The notes beneath the pieces were generated by a model. It was not told the origin of the DNA. It saw only the letters and a list, made by a program, of their open reading frames with translations, and searched no databases. A program made the position numbers and the translations under genes. This document shows, in pieces, positions 27,374 to 36,824 of a stretch of DNA of 37,862 nt. The stretch comes from an uncultured Caryophanales bacterium (GTDB lineage: Bacteria; Bacillota_I; Bacilli_A; RF39; UBA660). Position 1 is the first letter of the stretch. Every line of letters starts with the position of its first letter. Location: NCBI GenBank assembly GCA_945228905.1, contig CALYOH010000004.1, positions 1 through 37,862 on the forward strand, written 5' to 3'.

Positions 27374-28012
27374 ATGAAGTTTAGTTACAACGAAAGAGAC
27401 TATGATATTGTTATTGAGAAGAAGGCTTCTACCAGAAATACATATATTAGAGTTAAGAAAGATTTAAAAGTACATGTTACTACTAATATATTTTCTAGTA
27501 ATCATTCTATTAAAAAACTTATAGAAGAAAATTATGATAGAATTTGTAAAATGATTGATTTTCAAGAAATTAAATTTAAAAATAATAATGGATTTTTTTA
27601 TTTAGGTAAACAGTATGTAGTTGTTTATGGTGATTTTAAAGATATTACTTTTGATGATAATAAAGTATTTATTAATCATGATTTTGATATAGATAATTGG
27701 TATAAGAAACAAGCTAAGAAATTATTCTTAGAAAGACTAGATTATAATTATGATAAATTTACTAGAAAGATACCTTATCCTAAACTTAGAATAAGAAAGA
27801 TGACTACTAGATGGGGAGTATGTAATATTAAGACTCATGTAATTACATTAAATTTAGAATTAATTAAAAGAGATGTTAGTTATTTAGATTATGTTATTAA
27901 TCATGAAATGAGTCACTTAATATATGGTGATCATTCTAGTAGATTTTGGAAATTAGTAGAAGAAAATATGCCTAATTATAAAAAATATAGAGATGAAATG
28001 AAGGAGTTCTAA
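27374..28012 (+). CDS. YgjP-like metallopeptidase-domain protein
   Basis: TTRWGVCNIKTHVITLNLELI and zinc motif VINHEMSHLIYGDHSSRFW. Confidence 0.85.
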   Translation: MKFSYNERDYDIVIEKKASTRNTYIRVKKDLKVHVTTNIFSSNHSIKKLIEENYDRICKMIDFQEIKFKNNNGFFYLGKQYVVVYGDFKDITFDDNKVFINHDFDIDNWYKKQAKKLFLERLDYNYDKFTRKIPYPKLRIRKMTTRWGVCNIKTHVITLNLELIKRDVSYLDYVINHEMSHLIYGDHSSRFWKLVEENMPNYKKYRDEMKEF

Positions 28013-28737
28013 TGATAATTACTAGTTTAGATAATAAGAAAGTAAAAGATGTTGTTAAACTACAAAGTAAGAAGTATAGAGATCTTACTAATACTTTTAT
28101 TGTAGAAACAGAACATTTAGTAGAAGAAGCAAATAAGTGTGGTATTATTAAAGATTTATTTTTAGTAGAAGATGAATTTGTTGATAATGATGATAATTAT
28201 TTTGTAAGTGAAGAAGTCATGAAAAAGATGAGTTCAATGGAATCTCCAAGTAGAGTACTTGCGGTATGTGAAAAGTCTAATTCTAAAGAAATAATCGGAG
28301 ATAAAATATTATTATTAGATGGTATTCAAGATCCAGGTAATTTAGGTACTATTATTAGAAGCAGTGTTGCTTTTGGAATTACTACTATTATTCTTTCACC
28401 TGATACAGTTGATTTATATAATCCTAAAGTTATACGTGCAACAGAAGGTATGTTATTTCATATAAATATTATTACTATGGATTTAGAAGAAGCAATTAAA
28501 ATAATTAAATCTAGAGGTATTAAAGTATATGGTACTAATGTTGTTAATGGAGTAGAAGTTACTAGTATAAGTGATAGAGATAAATATTCTTTAATAGTTG
28601 GTAATGAAGGTAATGGAGTTAAACAAAATATACAAGAGTTAAGTGATGTAAATTTATATATTCCTATGAAAGATAATGTAGAAAGTTTAAATGTAGGAGT
28701 TGCTTGTAGTATATTATTATATGAATTGGGGAAATAA
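28012..28737 (+). CDS. SpoU/TrmH-family RNA 2'-O-methyltransferase
   Basis: LLLDGIQDPGNLGTIIRSSVAFGI, LIVGNEGNGV, LNVGVACSILLYEL. Confidence 0.93.
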   Translation: MIITSLDNKKVKDVVKLQSKKYRDLTNTFIVETEHLVEEANKCGIIKDLFLVEDEFVDNDDNYFVSEEVMKKMSSMESPSRVLAVCEKSNSKEIIGDKILLLDGIQDPGNLGTIIRSSVAFGITTIILSPDTVDLYNPKVIRATEGMLFHINIITMDLEEAIKIIKSRGIKVYGTNVVNGVEVTSISDRDKYSLIVGNEGNGVKQNIQELSDVNLYIPMKDNVESLNVGVACSILLYELGK

Positions 28738-28738
28738 T

Positions 28739-29221
28739 ATGAATAAAGTATATATAGGTAAAATAGTTAATACTCATGGTATTAAGGGAGAACTTAGAAT
28801 AATAAGTGATTTCCCTTATAAAGATAAAGTATTTAATATTAATAATAAATTAATTATAGATGATAAAGAATATATTATTAAAAGTTATAGAGTTCATAAA
28901 AATTATGATATGGTTACTTTAGATGATTATAATGATATTAATCAGGTATTATTTTTATTAAAGAAGAAAGTATATTTTGATAAAGATGATTTAAAATTAA
29001 ATGATAATGAAATATTAGATGATGATTTAATTAGATATAAAGTTATTACTAAAGATGGAAAGTATGGTACAATTAAAGAAATATTTATGGCAAGTCCTGA
29101 TAATAAAATATTAAGAATAGAATTAGATAAAGAAGTACTTGTACCTTTTAATTCTCCAATGATAGTAAAAATTGATAAAGAAAAAGAAGAAATTACTATA
29201 GATATAATTAGTGGTATGTAG
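28739..29221 (+). CDS. rimM: Ribosome maturation factor RimM
   Basis: [17 protein letters not shown]...; immediately upstream of trmD; ATG 28739 is the natural start. Confidence 0.92.
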   Translation: MNKVYIGKIVNTHGIKGELRIISDFPYKDKVFNINNKLIIDDKEYIIKSYRVHKNYDMVTLDDYNDINQVLFLLKKKVYFDKDDLKLNDNEILDDDLIRYKVITKDGKYGTIKEIFMASPDNKILRIELDKEVLVPFNSPMIVKIDKEKEEITIDIISGM

Positions 29222-29229
29222 GTGGTTGT

Positions 29230-29895
29230 ATGAAGATTGATATTTTAACTTTATTTCCTGATATGTTTGATGGAGTATTTAGTGAATCTATTATTAAACG
29301 TGCAATTGAAGAAAATAAAATAGAATTAAATATTATTAATTTTAGAGATTATACAAATGATCCTCATAATAAAGTAGATGATACTCCTTATGGTGGAGGA
29401 GCTGGAATGGTTCTTACTTGTCAACCTATATTTGATTGTATAGAGAGTATTAGAGATGATGATAGTTTTATTATTATGCTTACTCCTGATGGAGTACCTT
29501 TTAAACAAAGTATTGCTTATGATTTAAGTAGTAAAAAACATTTAATATTACTTTGTGGTCATTATGAAGGATTTGATGAGAGAATTAAGAGTATATGTGA
29601 TATGGAATTATCTATTGGAGATTATGTTCTTACTGGTGGAGAAGTACCTGCGATGGTAGTAGTTGATGCGGTTACTAGACTTATTCCAGGGGTTATAAAA
29701 GAAGAAAGTCATTTAGAAGATTCTTTTAATGATAAACATTTACTTGATTATCCTACATATACTAAACCATATGATTTTAGAGGAATGAAGGTACCTGATG
29801 TCTTAATATCAGGAGATCATAAAAAGATAGATGAATATAGATATGAAGAAAGCTTAAAAAAGACTAAAGAAAGAAGACCTGATTTATTAGACTAG
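29230..29895 (+). CDS. trmD: tRNA (guanine-N1)-methyltransferase TrmD
   Basis: [48 protein letters not shown]. Confidence 0.97.
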   Translation: MKIDILTLFPDMFDGVFSESIIKRAIEENKIELNIINFRDYTNDPHNKVDDTPYGGGAGMVLTCQPIFDCIESIRDDDSFIIMLTPDGVPFKQSIAYDLSSKKHLILLCGHYEGFDERIKSICDMELSIGDYVLTGGEVPAMVVVDAVTRLIPGVIKEESHLEDSFNDKHLLDYPTYTKPYDFRGMKVPDVLISGDHKKIDEYRYEESLKKTKERRPDLLD

Positions 29896-29908
29896 AGGAG
29901 ATGATTTA

Positions 29909-30349
29909 ATGTTTTCTGTTGTTAAGGCAAAAATATATGGAGATATTATTGACATTAATGTAGATGGATTCTTAATGGGTAAGAAGAATGCTTTATTTGA
30001 AGTTAATAATACTAATGTTAAGAATATTGAAATATGTAATAGATATTTAGCTAATCCAGTTGTTTATGTTAAAGTACATACTATGTATAAGAAATTACTT
30101 AATTTGCTTGCAGACTTATTAACAGATGATGATGACTCAGGAGATAGTTATAGAGAAGCATTAAATCAAATAGAAAGATTTAGAATGATAATAAAAAATA
30201 AATATAGAGATTTTTTATTAAGAGAAGATCTTGAAAAGATGTCTAAGAAATTAATTGTATTACAAAAAGAAGCTAATAATAAATTATTAGAAATACATAA
30301 TTATCATATTAATGAATTAAAAGAAGAAACTAACAAAAGAAGTAGATAG
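29909..30349 (+). CDS. Uncharacterized helical protein, 146 aa
   Basis: SD AGAGGAGATG; beta-like N-terminus and long C-terminal helix. Confidence 0.6.
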   Translation: MFSVVKAKIYGDIIDINVDGFLMGKKNALFEVNNTNVKNIEICNRYLANPVVYVKVHTMYKKLLNLLADLLTDDDDSGDSYREALNQIERFRMIIKNKYRDFLLREDLEKMSKKLIVLQKEANNKLLEIHNYHINELKEETNKRSR

Positions 30350-30360
30350 TTTCTTTTTTA
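30326..30360 (+). terminator. Intrinsic terminator
   Basis: GAAACTA / TAGTTTC plus T run. Confidence 0.75.
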
Positions 30361-30390
30361 TATGGTATAATTAATAATAGGTGAAGTCCT

Positions 30391-31509
30391 ATGAACGAGA
30401 ATAAAAGGGAAAATAAATTTAACTTTGTAGATAATATATCTATAAAAGAAGCACCTACAGTCGCTACTGTAAAAACTGAAGAAAATAAATCTAAATTACA
30501 TAAAATATATATTGGATTTGAAACTAGAGTTTGTTTATATGTAATATTTATTTTGATTTTCTTTTTAAGTGGATGTTTTATGGCACTTTCTGCATTTAAT
30601 TTTGGAATGAATGAAGTAGTTAGTTATAAAGAAGAGAGTCATGCTAGTTATAAGGTGTGTTTAAAAGAAAATAATTATTATAATAAAGAATGTTTAGATG
30701 AAGGGTTACAGTATTTATCAACATTAACTAATAGTATTAATGTAGATTTTAATTATGATGTTAAATTTTCTACTAATATTGATTATAAATTAGCTTATCA
30801 TGTAACTGCTTTAGTAAGAGTATATGATCCAGTTGATCATACTAAGATATTATATGAGAATGAAGATATTATTATTGATAAAGTTGATATTAGTAATAAT
30901 AGTGATAAGATTAATTTTAATACTAGTGCTAGTATAGATTACTCTAAATATAATACTAGTATGGTAGAGTATATTAATTCTTATGCTCCTGGAGCGACAG
31001 CTGATATTGATTTGGTTCTTTATTTAGATGAAGAAACTGAAACTAGAAAGATATCATCTGTAAATGTACCTTTAGCAATTACATCTTATGGTATTAATAA
31101 AGAAGAAATACTTAAGAATTCTGATGTATCTATAGATACTAATATATGGACAGAAAGTAATTCTTATTATATAATAATAGGCACATTACTGATATTGGTA
31201 TCATTATTCTTATTAATTAGAGTTACTAGATTAGTAATTAGAGGAACTGCTAAAAAGAGTAAATATCATAAAATAGTAAATAACATATTAAAAGAGTATG
31301 ATAAATATATAGTTATTGCTAGAGATGGATTTATTCCTGATGGTAATAAGAAGACTGTTAAAGTAGAAGAATTTAAAGAATTAATGGATGCTAGAGATGC
31401 TTTAAATAAGCCTATAATTTATTCTAAAGTTAATGATATTAAGAGTGAATTTATAGTAGAAGATACTGAGATAGTTTATAAGTTTAGTATAAAAGAAGCT
31501 GATGAATAG
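30391..31509 (+). CDS. Two-TM-helix protein, possibly DUF5305-like
   Basis: TM helix, extracellular beta-rich domain, second TM helix, then cytoplasmic KYIVIARDGFIPDGNKKTVKVEEFKELMDARDALNKPIIYSK; family name recalled, not searched. Confidence 0.6.
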   Translation: MNENKRENKFNFVDNISIKEAPTVATVKTEENKSKLHKIYIGFETRVCLYVIFILIFFLSGCFMALSAFNFGMNEVVSYKEESHASYKVCLKENNYYNKECLDEGLQYLSTLTNSINVDFNYDVKFSTNIDYKLAYHVTALVRVYDPVDHTKILYENEDIIIDKVDISNNSDKINFNTSASIDYSKYNTSMVEYINSYAPGATADIDLVLYLDEETETRKISSVNVPLAITSYGINKEEILKNSDVSIDTNIWTESNSYYIIIGTLLILVSLFLLIRVTRLVIRGTAKKSKYHKIVNNILKEYDKYIVIARDGFIPDGNKKTVKVEEFKELMDARDALNKPIIYSKVNDIKSEFIVEDTEIVYKFSIKEADE

Positions 31510-31518
31510 GAGGATAAT

Positions 31519-31662
31519 ATGAATAGTGTTAATGTAAGGAATGTTAATTTTATTGTAATTCTAGTATTATTGGCTTGTTTCTTATTTGGATACTATTTAT
31601 TTACTACATTAGATGGTACCGATGAGCCTTTAGAAGTTTATACTAGTATTAATGGGGAATAA
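31519..31662 (+). CDS. Small single-pass membrane protein, 47 aa, not in the ORF track
   Basis: SD AGGAGG; MNSVNVRNVNFIVILVLLACFLFGYYLFTTLDGTDEPLEVYTSINGE*. Confidence 0.6.
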   Translation: MNSVNVRNVNFIVILVLLACFLFGYYLFTTLDGTDEPLEVYTSINGE

Positions 31663-31684
31663 TATTAAATTTATTCCTTTTTTG
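31655..31684 (+). terminator. Intrinsic terminator
   Basis: GGGAATAA / TTATTCC plus T run. Confidence 0.7.
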
Positions 31685-31713
31685 TTGCAAAAACATATAC
31701 CTTATGCTATAAT
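31685..31713 (+). promoter_or_regulatory. Sigma-A-type promoter for rplS
   Basis: TTGCAA - 17 nt - TATAAT. Confidence 0.75.
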
Positions 31714-31719
31714 TAATGA

Positions 31720-31786
31720 CGTTAGTGATCCGCTGATAAAATTAATTATGATCATTATTTGAATATTTGCAGAGAGGAGACTTAGT
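31720..31786 (+). ncRNA. rplS leader, possibly L19-leader-like
   Basis: Short leader GTTAGTGATCCGCTG... with pairable AGTGATC / GATCATT upstream of rplS. Confidence 0.45.
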
Positions 31787-32131
31787 ATGAACATTATTGA
31801 TAAAATCAATGAAAAACAAGTTAAGCCTAACGTTCCTGAGTTCCGTGTTGGAGATACTGTAAAAGTAGATGTTAAGATTATCGAAGGTAAAAGAGAACGT
31901 ATCCAAGCATATGAAGGTGTAGTAGTTGCACGTCGTGGTGGATCAGTTTCTGAAACATTTACAGTACGTAAAATGTCTAGTGGTGTTGGAGTTGAAAGAA
32001 CTTTCCCAATTCATTCACCAAAGATTGCTGGAATTACAGTAGTACGTAGAGGTAAAGTTAGAAGAGCTAAACTTAACTTCCTTAAAGGAATGGTTGGTTC
32101 TTATCGTATTAAAGAAAGAGGACAACAATAA
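31787..32131 (+). CDS. rplS: 50S ribosomal protein L19
   Basis: [62 protein letters not shown]. Confidence 0.97.
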   Translation: MNIIDKINEKQVKPNVPEFRVGDTVKVDVKIIEGKRERIQAYEGVVVARRGGSVSETFTVRKMSSGVGVERTFPIHSPKIAGITVVRRGKVRRAKLNFLKGMVGSYRIKERGQQ

Positions 32132-32159
32132 AAAAATAAGGCGCAAGCCTTATTTTTTA
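32131..32159 (+). terminator. Intrinsic terminator after rplS
   Basis: AAATAAGGC-GCAA-GCCTTATTT plus T run. Confidence 0.88.
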
Positions 32160-32193
32160 TGTTATAATGATAAGGTGAAAGGAATAAGAGTGT

Positions 32194-32706
32194 ATGGCTA
32201 AGAAAGAGACAAGTAAGTTAAATAAATTCATAAAAGAATGGTTACCATATATCGCAGTAATTATTGTTGTTATACTTATTAAGATATTTATAATAACTCC
32301 TATTAGAGTAAATGGTTCTAGTATGGATAAAACTCTAAAAAATGGGGATATTATGATACTTAATATTATTGGATATAAATTTAATGATATTAAAAGATTT
32401 GATATTGTTGTAGTTAATGAAGAACATGAACCCTTAATAAAAAGAGTAATAGGTCTTCCTGGAGAGACTGTTGAATATAAAAATAATGAATTATATATAA
32501 ATGGAAAACATGTAGAAGATAAATATCCATCTACTGAAACAGATGATTTTTATTATACTGTTCCTGAAGGAGAATATTTTGTTTTAGGAGATAATAGAAA
32601 TAATTCTATGGATAGTAGAATGCTTGGTTCTTTTGAAAAGAAAAGAATAGTTGGTAAAACTTCTTTAATAATTTTTCCTTTTAATAGAATAGGTATAAAA
32701 GACTAA
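32194..32706 (+). CDS. lepB: Signal peptidase I
   Basis: N-terminal TM; VNGSSMDKTL, LIKRVIGLPGETVEYK, VLGDNRNNSMDSR. Confidence 0.95.
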   Translation: MAKKETSKLNKFIKEWLPYIAVIIVVILIKIFIITPIRVNGSSMDKTLKNGDIMILNIIGYKFNDIKRFDIVVVNEEHEPLIKRVIGLPGETVEYKNNELYINGKHVEDKYPSTETDDFYYTVPEGEYFVLGDNRNNSMDSRMLGSFEKKRIVGKTSLIIFPFNRIGIKD

Positions 32707-32747
32707 TACTAATAAATTTATTAATATGGGTTTAAAATCATTATTAT

Positions 32748-32775
32748 AAGGACTATATATAAAGTCCTTTTTTTG
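32748..32775 (+). terminator. Intrinsic terminator
   Basis: AAGGACT / AGTCCTT plus T run. Confidence 0.8.
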
Positions 32776-32797
32776 TTATAATTATAATGGTGATAAT

Positions 32798-34015
32798 ATG
32801 AAGAAGATTATATTTATACTTATAATGGTTATCACAATATTTAATATAAATGTTTATGCATTAGATTTAGATATTAATAGTCGTAATGCTATTATGTATG
32901 ATATTAGTGAAGATAAATTATTATATGAAAAGAATAGTAATGAAAAAGTAAGTATAGCTTCTCTTACTAAGATAATGACTTGTGTAGTTGCTTTAGAAAA
33001 TATTAATAATTTAGATGATACTGTTAAATTAACTTATAAAGATTTTGAAGGATTATTAGAAGCAAATGCATCTCAAGCAGGATTTAAGATAGGAGAAATT
33101 GTTACATATAGAGATTTATTATATGGATTAATGTTACCATCTGGCGCAGATGCTGCTCAAGCCCTTATTAATAATATATCTAGTAGTAAAGATGAATATA
33201 TTAAATTAATGAATGATAAAGCATTAGAATTAAAATTAAATAATACTCATTTTAGTAATGCTACTGGATTAGATGATGATAATAATTATTCTACTGTAGA
33301 AGATGTTTATAAATTATTTAAATATGCTTTAAGTAATGAAGAATTTAAAACTATTGTTACTACTAAAACATATACTACTAGTGATGGGTTATTAACTGTT
33401 AAAAGTACTACTAAAAAGTTTATAGATAAATTTGATATAGAAGTAGATTATATTAAAGGATCTAAGACTGGTACTACTGATAATGCAGGATTTTGTTTAG
33501 CATCTTTTGCTAACTTTGATAATCAAGATTTTATATTAGTAACTACAGGAGCAGAATATTCTAAAACTAGTCCTAATCATTTATATGACGCGAAAAAAAT
33601 ATATGAATATTTTCAAAATAATTATAAATATCAAGTTATAGTTCCAAAGAAAACTAAATTAATTGAATTAGATACTAAGTATGCAAAAAATAAAACAGTT
33701 ACTTTCTATAATGATAAAGATTTATATAAATATTTAGAAAAAGATATTAATAAAGATGATATTAAACTTAAATATAGTGGAGTAGATCTTATTAATTTAA
33801 AGATGGATAAAGGTACTAAGTTAGGTAAAGTAGACGTTTATTATAAAGATAAGGTAATTGATAGTATAGATATTATATTAAAAGAAAAACAGAAGTTAAG
33901 TATATTTAGATGGTTAATTGGACATATTGTTTATATAATTATTTTATTATTAATTATAGTTATTATAAGTAGAAGAAGGATTAAGATTAGAGTTAAAAAG
34001 AAGGTGATTAAATGA
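32798..34015 (+). CDS. D-alanyl-D-alanine carboxypeptidase (serine-type, S11 family)
   Basis: Signal peptide; SIASLTKIMT (SxxK), LPSGADAAQAL, KGSKTGTTDNAGFC (KTG); C-terminal TM anchor. Confidence 0.93.
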   Translation: MKKIIFILIMVITIFNINVYALDLDINSRNAIMYDISEDKLLYEKNSNEKVSIASLTKIMTCVVALENINNLDDTVKLTYKDFEGLLEANASQAGFKIGEIVTYRDLLYGLMLPSGADAAQALINNISSSKDEYIKLMNDKALELKLNNTHFSNATGLDDDNNYSTVEDVYKLFKYALSNEEFKTIVTTKTYTTSDGLLTVKSTTKKFIDKFDIEVDYIKGSKTGTTDNAGFCLASFANFDNQDFILVTTGAEYSKTSPNHLYDAKKIYEYFQNNYKYQVIVPKKTKLIELDTKYAKNKTVTFYNDKDLYKYLEKDINKDDIKLKYSGVDLINLKMDKGTKLGKVDVYYKDKVIDSIDIILKEKQKLSIFRWLIGHIVYIIILLLIIVIISRRRIKIRVKKKVIK

Positions 34016-34488
34016 TAGTAGACTATGAAGATAAATATATGGATTCAGTTAAAGATTTATTATTAGAGCTTGCTTTATACATTTCTAGTATAGATAGAGA
34101 AGGTTATAATATTGTTACTGATAAGACTAGAGAAGAGACATTTATAGATGACATGAAAATATTAAAAGAAAATAATGGTATTATTAGACTATATATTGAA
34201 GATGATAAAGTAATTGGTCTTATTATGGGAACTATTATTAAAGAAGAAGATACTCATTCATTTAAGTCACCATTAAGAGGAAGAATAAATGAACTTATAG
34301 TATCTAAAAATAGTAGGAGTACGGGAATTGGATCTAAACTAATTAATAATATGGAAGAGTACTTAAAAGAGAAGGGTTGTAAAGACATCATTATAGAAGT
34401 ATTTGGATATAATGATTTAGCTTATGATTTTTATATAAAACATGGTTATCATAATAGATTGTTTGAAGTAACTAAAACAATTAATTAG
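34012..34488 (+). CDS. GNAT-family N-acetyltransferase
   Basis: INELIVSKNSRSTGIGSKLINNMEEYLKEKGCKDIIIEVFGYNDLAYDFYIKHGY. Confidence 0.88.
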   Translation: MIVDYEDKYMDSVKDLLLELALYISSIDREGYNIVTDKTREETFIDDMKILKENNGIIRLYIEDDKVIGLIMGTIIKEEDTHSFKSPLRGRINELIVSKNSRSTGIGSKLINNMEEYLKEKGCKDIIIEVFGYNDLAYDFYIKHGYHNRLFEVTKTIN

Positions 34489-34498
34489 AGGTGAAATT

Positions 34499-35362
34499 AT
34501 GGATAATATAGTTGAATATATAGAACATATTAATAAAGTATTAGAATCTCATAGTATAGATGAAAAACTAGAAATAGATACTTCTTCATTAGAATGTTTA
34601 GAAGGAAAAGATATTGTAGATAGAAGTCTTTATAATTTATTAAGTAATTATATAGAAGATAAACATAAAATATATAAAATAATATCTCAAATAAATGGAG
34701 AAGATTTAGATAATGGTTATTTAGTATTAGAAAAAGAATTACCTACAGGTGATATGATAGAAGTAATGTACTATAATATTTTTAATGATTCTATTTATCT
34801 TTATTGTGGTATTCCAAGATATAATGTGAAAGATAATGATAAACATATTACTTATTTTCATTATCTAGAAAGAAAATTAAAAAAATATGTAGATGAAGAA
34901 TTAAATATAGAAGAGAATCATTCAAAAGAAGAATATATTTTAGATCATTATTATAGAACTTATATTATAGAGGCATTAGAAAAAGTATTAGAAATATGTA
35001 AAGATAATACTAATATTAAAAATATTAGAATAGATTCAAATAAAAGTTTTAGTAATAGAATTAATTCTATACTTATGGAACTTGGATTTGTATTATTACC
35101 AGTAGATTATCCTGAAAGAATTAGTTTCTTAAAAGATAAATATCCTGATTATGATATTCCATTACAAATTAATCAATTATTTGATAGATATCCTGATAGA
35201 GAGATAGCTTATAATGAACATGTAGATGATTTAAAAGATAGACTAGAATTAATAAAAAATATGTATGTAGAAGAAGACTATCAATCTGATAATTTTACAG
35301 AGAATGAATCTAAAATAGTAGAAGATTTTAATAATAGTCTACAAGAAGAGGAAAAAATATGA
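34499..35362 (+). CDS. Uncharacterized protein
   Basis: 287-aa ORF with SD AGAGGTG; stop overlaps the next start (ATGA). Confidence 0.6.
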   Translation: MDNIVEYIEHINKVLESHSIDEKLEIDTSSLECLEGKDIVDRSLYNLLSNYIEDKHKIYKIISQINGEDLDNGYLVLEKELPTGDMIEVMYYNIFNDSIYLYCGIPRYNVKDNDKHITYFHYLERKLKKYVDEELNIEENHSKEEYILDHYYRTYIIEALEKVLEICKDNTNIKNIRIDSNKSFSNRINSILMELGFVLLPVDYPERISFLKDKYPDYDIPLQINQLFDRYPDREIAYNEHVDDLKDRLELIKNMYVEEDYQSDNFTENESKIVEDFNNSLQEEEKI

Positions 35363-35799
35363 AATTAAAAAAGAAGATTGTATTTATTTTAATATGAATT
35401 TTATTATTATTAGTTTTATTTTTAATAGGTACATCTATTATGGAATCTAAGAAACCTGAAAATAAATTTCCTAAATTAGATATATATGAAGCTGTTATGG
35501 AATGTATAAAATCGGAAGATGCTGATAATGGTAATACATATAGATATTATATTTATAATAATGAAGGAGATTACTATTATGTTTATGTACATGAAGTAAT
35601 TACTATTAAGGGAAGTACTGAAGATATTATAAAAAGAGGAGATATTACTTCTATAGATGACTTTGATGATTTTGAAGATAAATTACTACAACATAAAGAT
35701 AAAAATAGTAGAATATCTTATACTTATAAAGTAGATGATCAGTATCTTACATTTGAAGATGTAGATGAATTTAAAAAATGCTTTAAATCTATAAAATAA
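35359..35799 (+). pseudogene. Membrane-anchored protein gene with in-frame TGA at codon 13
   Basis: ATG 35359 overlaps the upstream stop; frame reads MKLKKKIVFILI-TGA-ILLLLVLFLIGTSIMESKKPENKFPKL..., continuous with ORF 35440-35799. Confidence 0.65.
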
Positions 35800-35813
35800 T
35801 AATAGGTGATAAT

Positions 35814-36088
35814 ATGAAGAGGATATTTTTATTTTTACTATAGACGATGAAAGTATTGGTGCTGTTAATGATGGAAATATTAAATTATTAAAAAATGGAG
35901 AAGTTAGTGTAATTGCAAAAAATGAAACTACTAAAGAAACTTATACTTTAAAAATTAATATTACTAATTCAGTACCAAATAATCCTAAAACTAGTAATCT
36001 AGTATTTTATATAGGACTAATAGGATTTATAATATTAATGATTAGTTATGCATTTTATAATTATCAAATAAATAAAAAGACTTTTTAA
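35814..36088 (+). pseudogene. Remnant of a BIG2/Ig-like surface protein with sortase-type C-terminus
   Basis: MKRIFLFLL* start in one frame; another frame reads FTIDDESIGAVNDGNIKLLKNGEVSVIAKNETTKETYTLKINITNSVPNNPKTSNLVFYIGLIGFIILMISYAFYNYQINKKTF*. Confidence 0.65.
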
Positions 36089-36101
36089 AAGTCTTTTTTA
36101 A
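36072..36101. terminator. Bidirectional intrinsic terminator
   Basis: AAAAAGAC / GTCTTTTT with A and T flanks. Confidence 0.8.
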
Positions 36102-36754
36102 TTTATATTAATATTTAATGTATATTTAGAATTACCTATATATTCTCCATTATCAAAGTCATCATCTGTATCATAAGTAAATACTGTTAATTTAATATTA
36201 GTTATTTCTCCACAGGAATATGATGCTTGTAGTTTAATAGATGTATATAAAGTACTTTCAGTTACTTGATTAGATTCTATATGTGAATAGAATGATGAAT
36301 ATCTATTAGCATAATCATCATATAAATAATTCATTAAGTATTCCCAATGATCAAATGTATTATCTGGACTTAGTATATTATATGATACTTCTCCATTAGC
36401 TGTTGTATATTTAATATTAAAACCTATCTTTATATTTGGATATTTAATATATTCATTATAGAAACTTTGTCCATAATTAGTACTTAGATTAATTATATCT
36501 TCATTTGATGGATATATTTGAAATACTCCAATATCTTCTTCTACTTTTAGTTGTTTATCTATACTAGTTAATTTAGTTAGAGTATTACCATTAAGACTAT
36601 ATATACCAATAGGAGTATTATTTAAGTCTTTATATGTTTCTTCTACAATTACTGGTTCTTCTTTTTTTATTTCTTTTTTAGGTTCTTCTTTCATATTATT
36701 AGAACATCCACATACTAATAATATTATTAGTAATGGAATAATTAATTTTTTCAT
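36098..36754 (-). CDS. Putative lipoprotein
   Basis: MKKLIIPLLIILLVCGCSNN: signal peptide with lipobox-like LLVCGC. Confidence 0.8.
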   Translation of the reverse strand: MKKLIIPLLIILLVCGCSNNMKEEPKKEIKKEEPVIVEETYKDLNNTPIGIYSLNGNTLTKLTSIDKQLKVEEDIGVFQIYPSNEDIINLSTNYGQSFYNEYIKYPNIKIGFNIKYTTANGEVSYNILSPDNTFDHWEYLMNYLYDDYANRYSSFYSHIESNQVTESTLYTSIKLQASYSCGEITNIKLTVFTYDTDDDFDNGEYIGNSKYTLNININ

Positions 36755-36824
36755 AATATCACCAATATTATTATACTATAAAATTTATAATATTTTTGAT
36801 ATAATTAACAATAGGAGTGTTATT

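Noticed and set aside
29326-29508. Minus-strand ORF in trmD
   Set aside because: Antisense to trmD; spurious.
35395-35397. Genetic code 4 (UGA = Trp)
   Set aside because: Conserved genes (glyS, pheST, trmD and others) use TGG for Trp without in-frame TGA, and several genes end in TGA; one exception is not enough.
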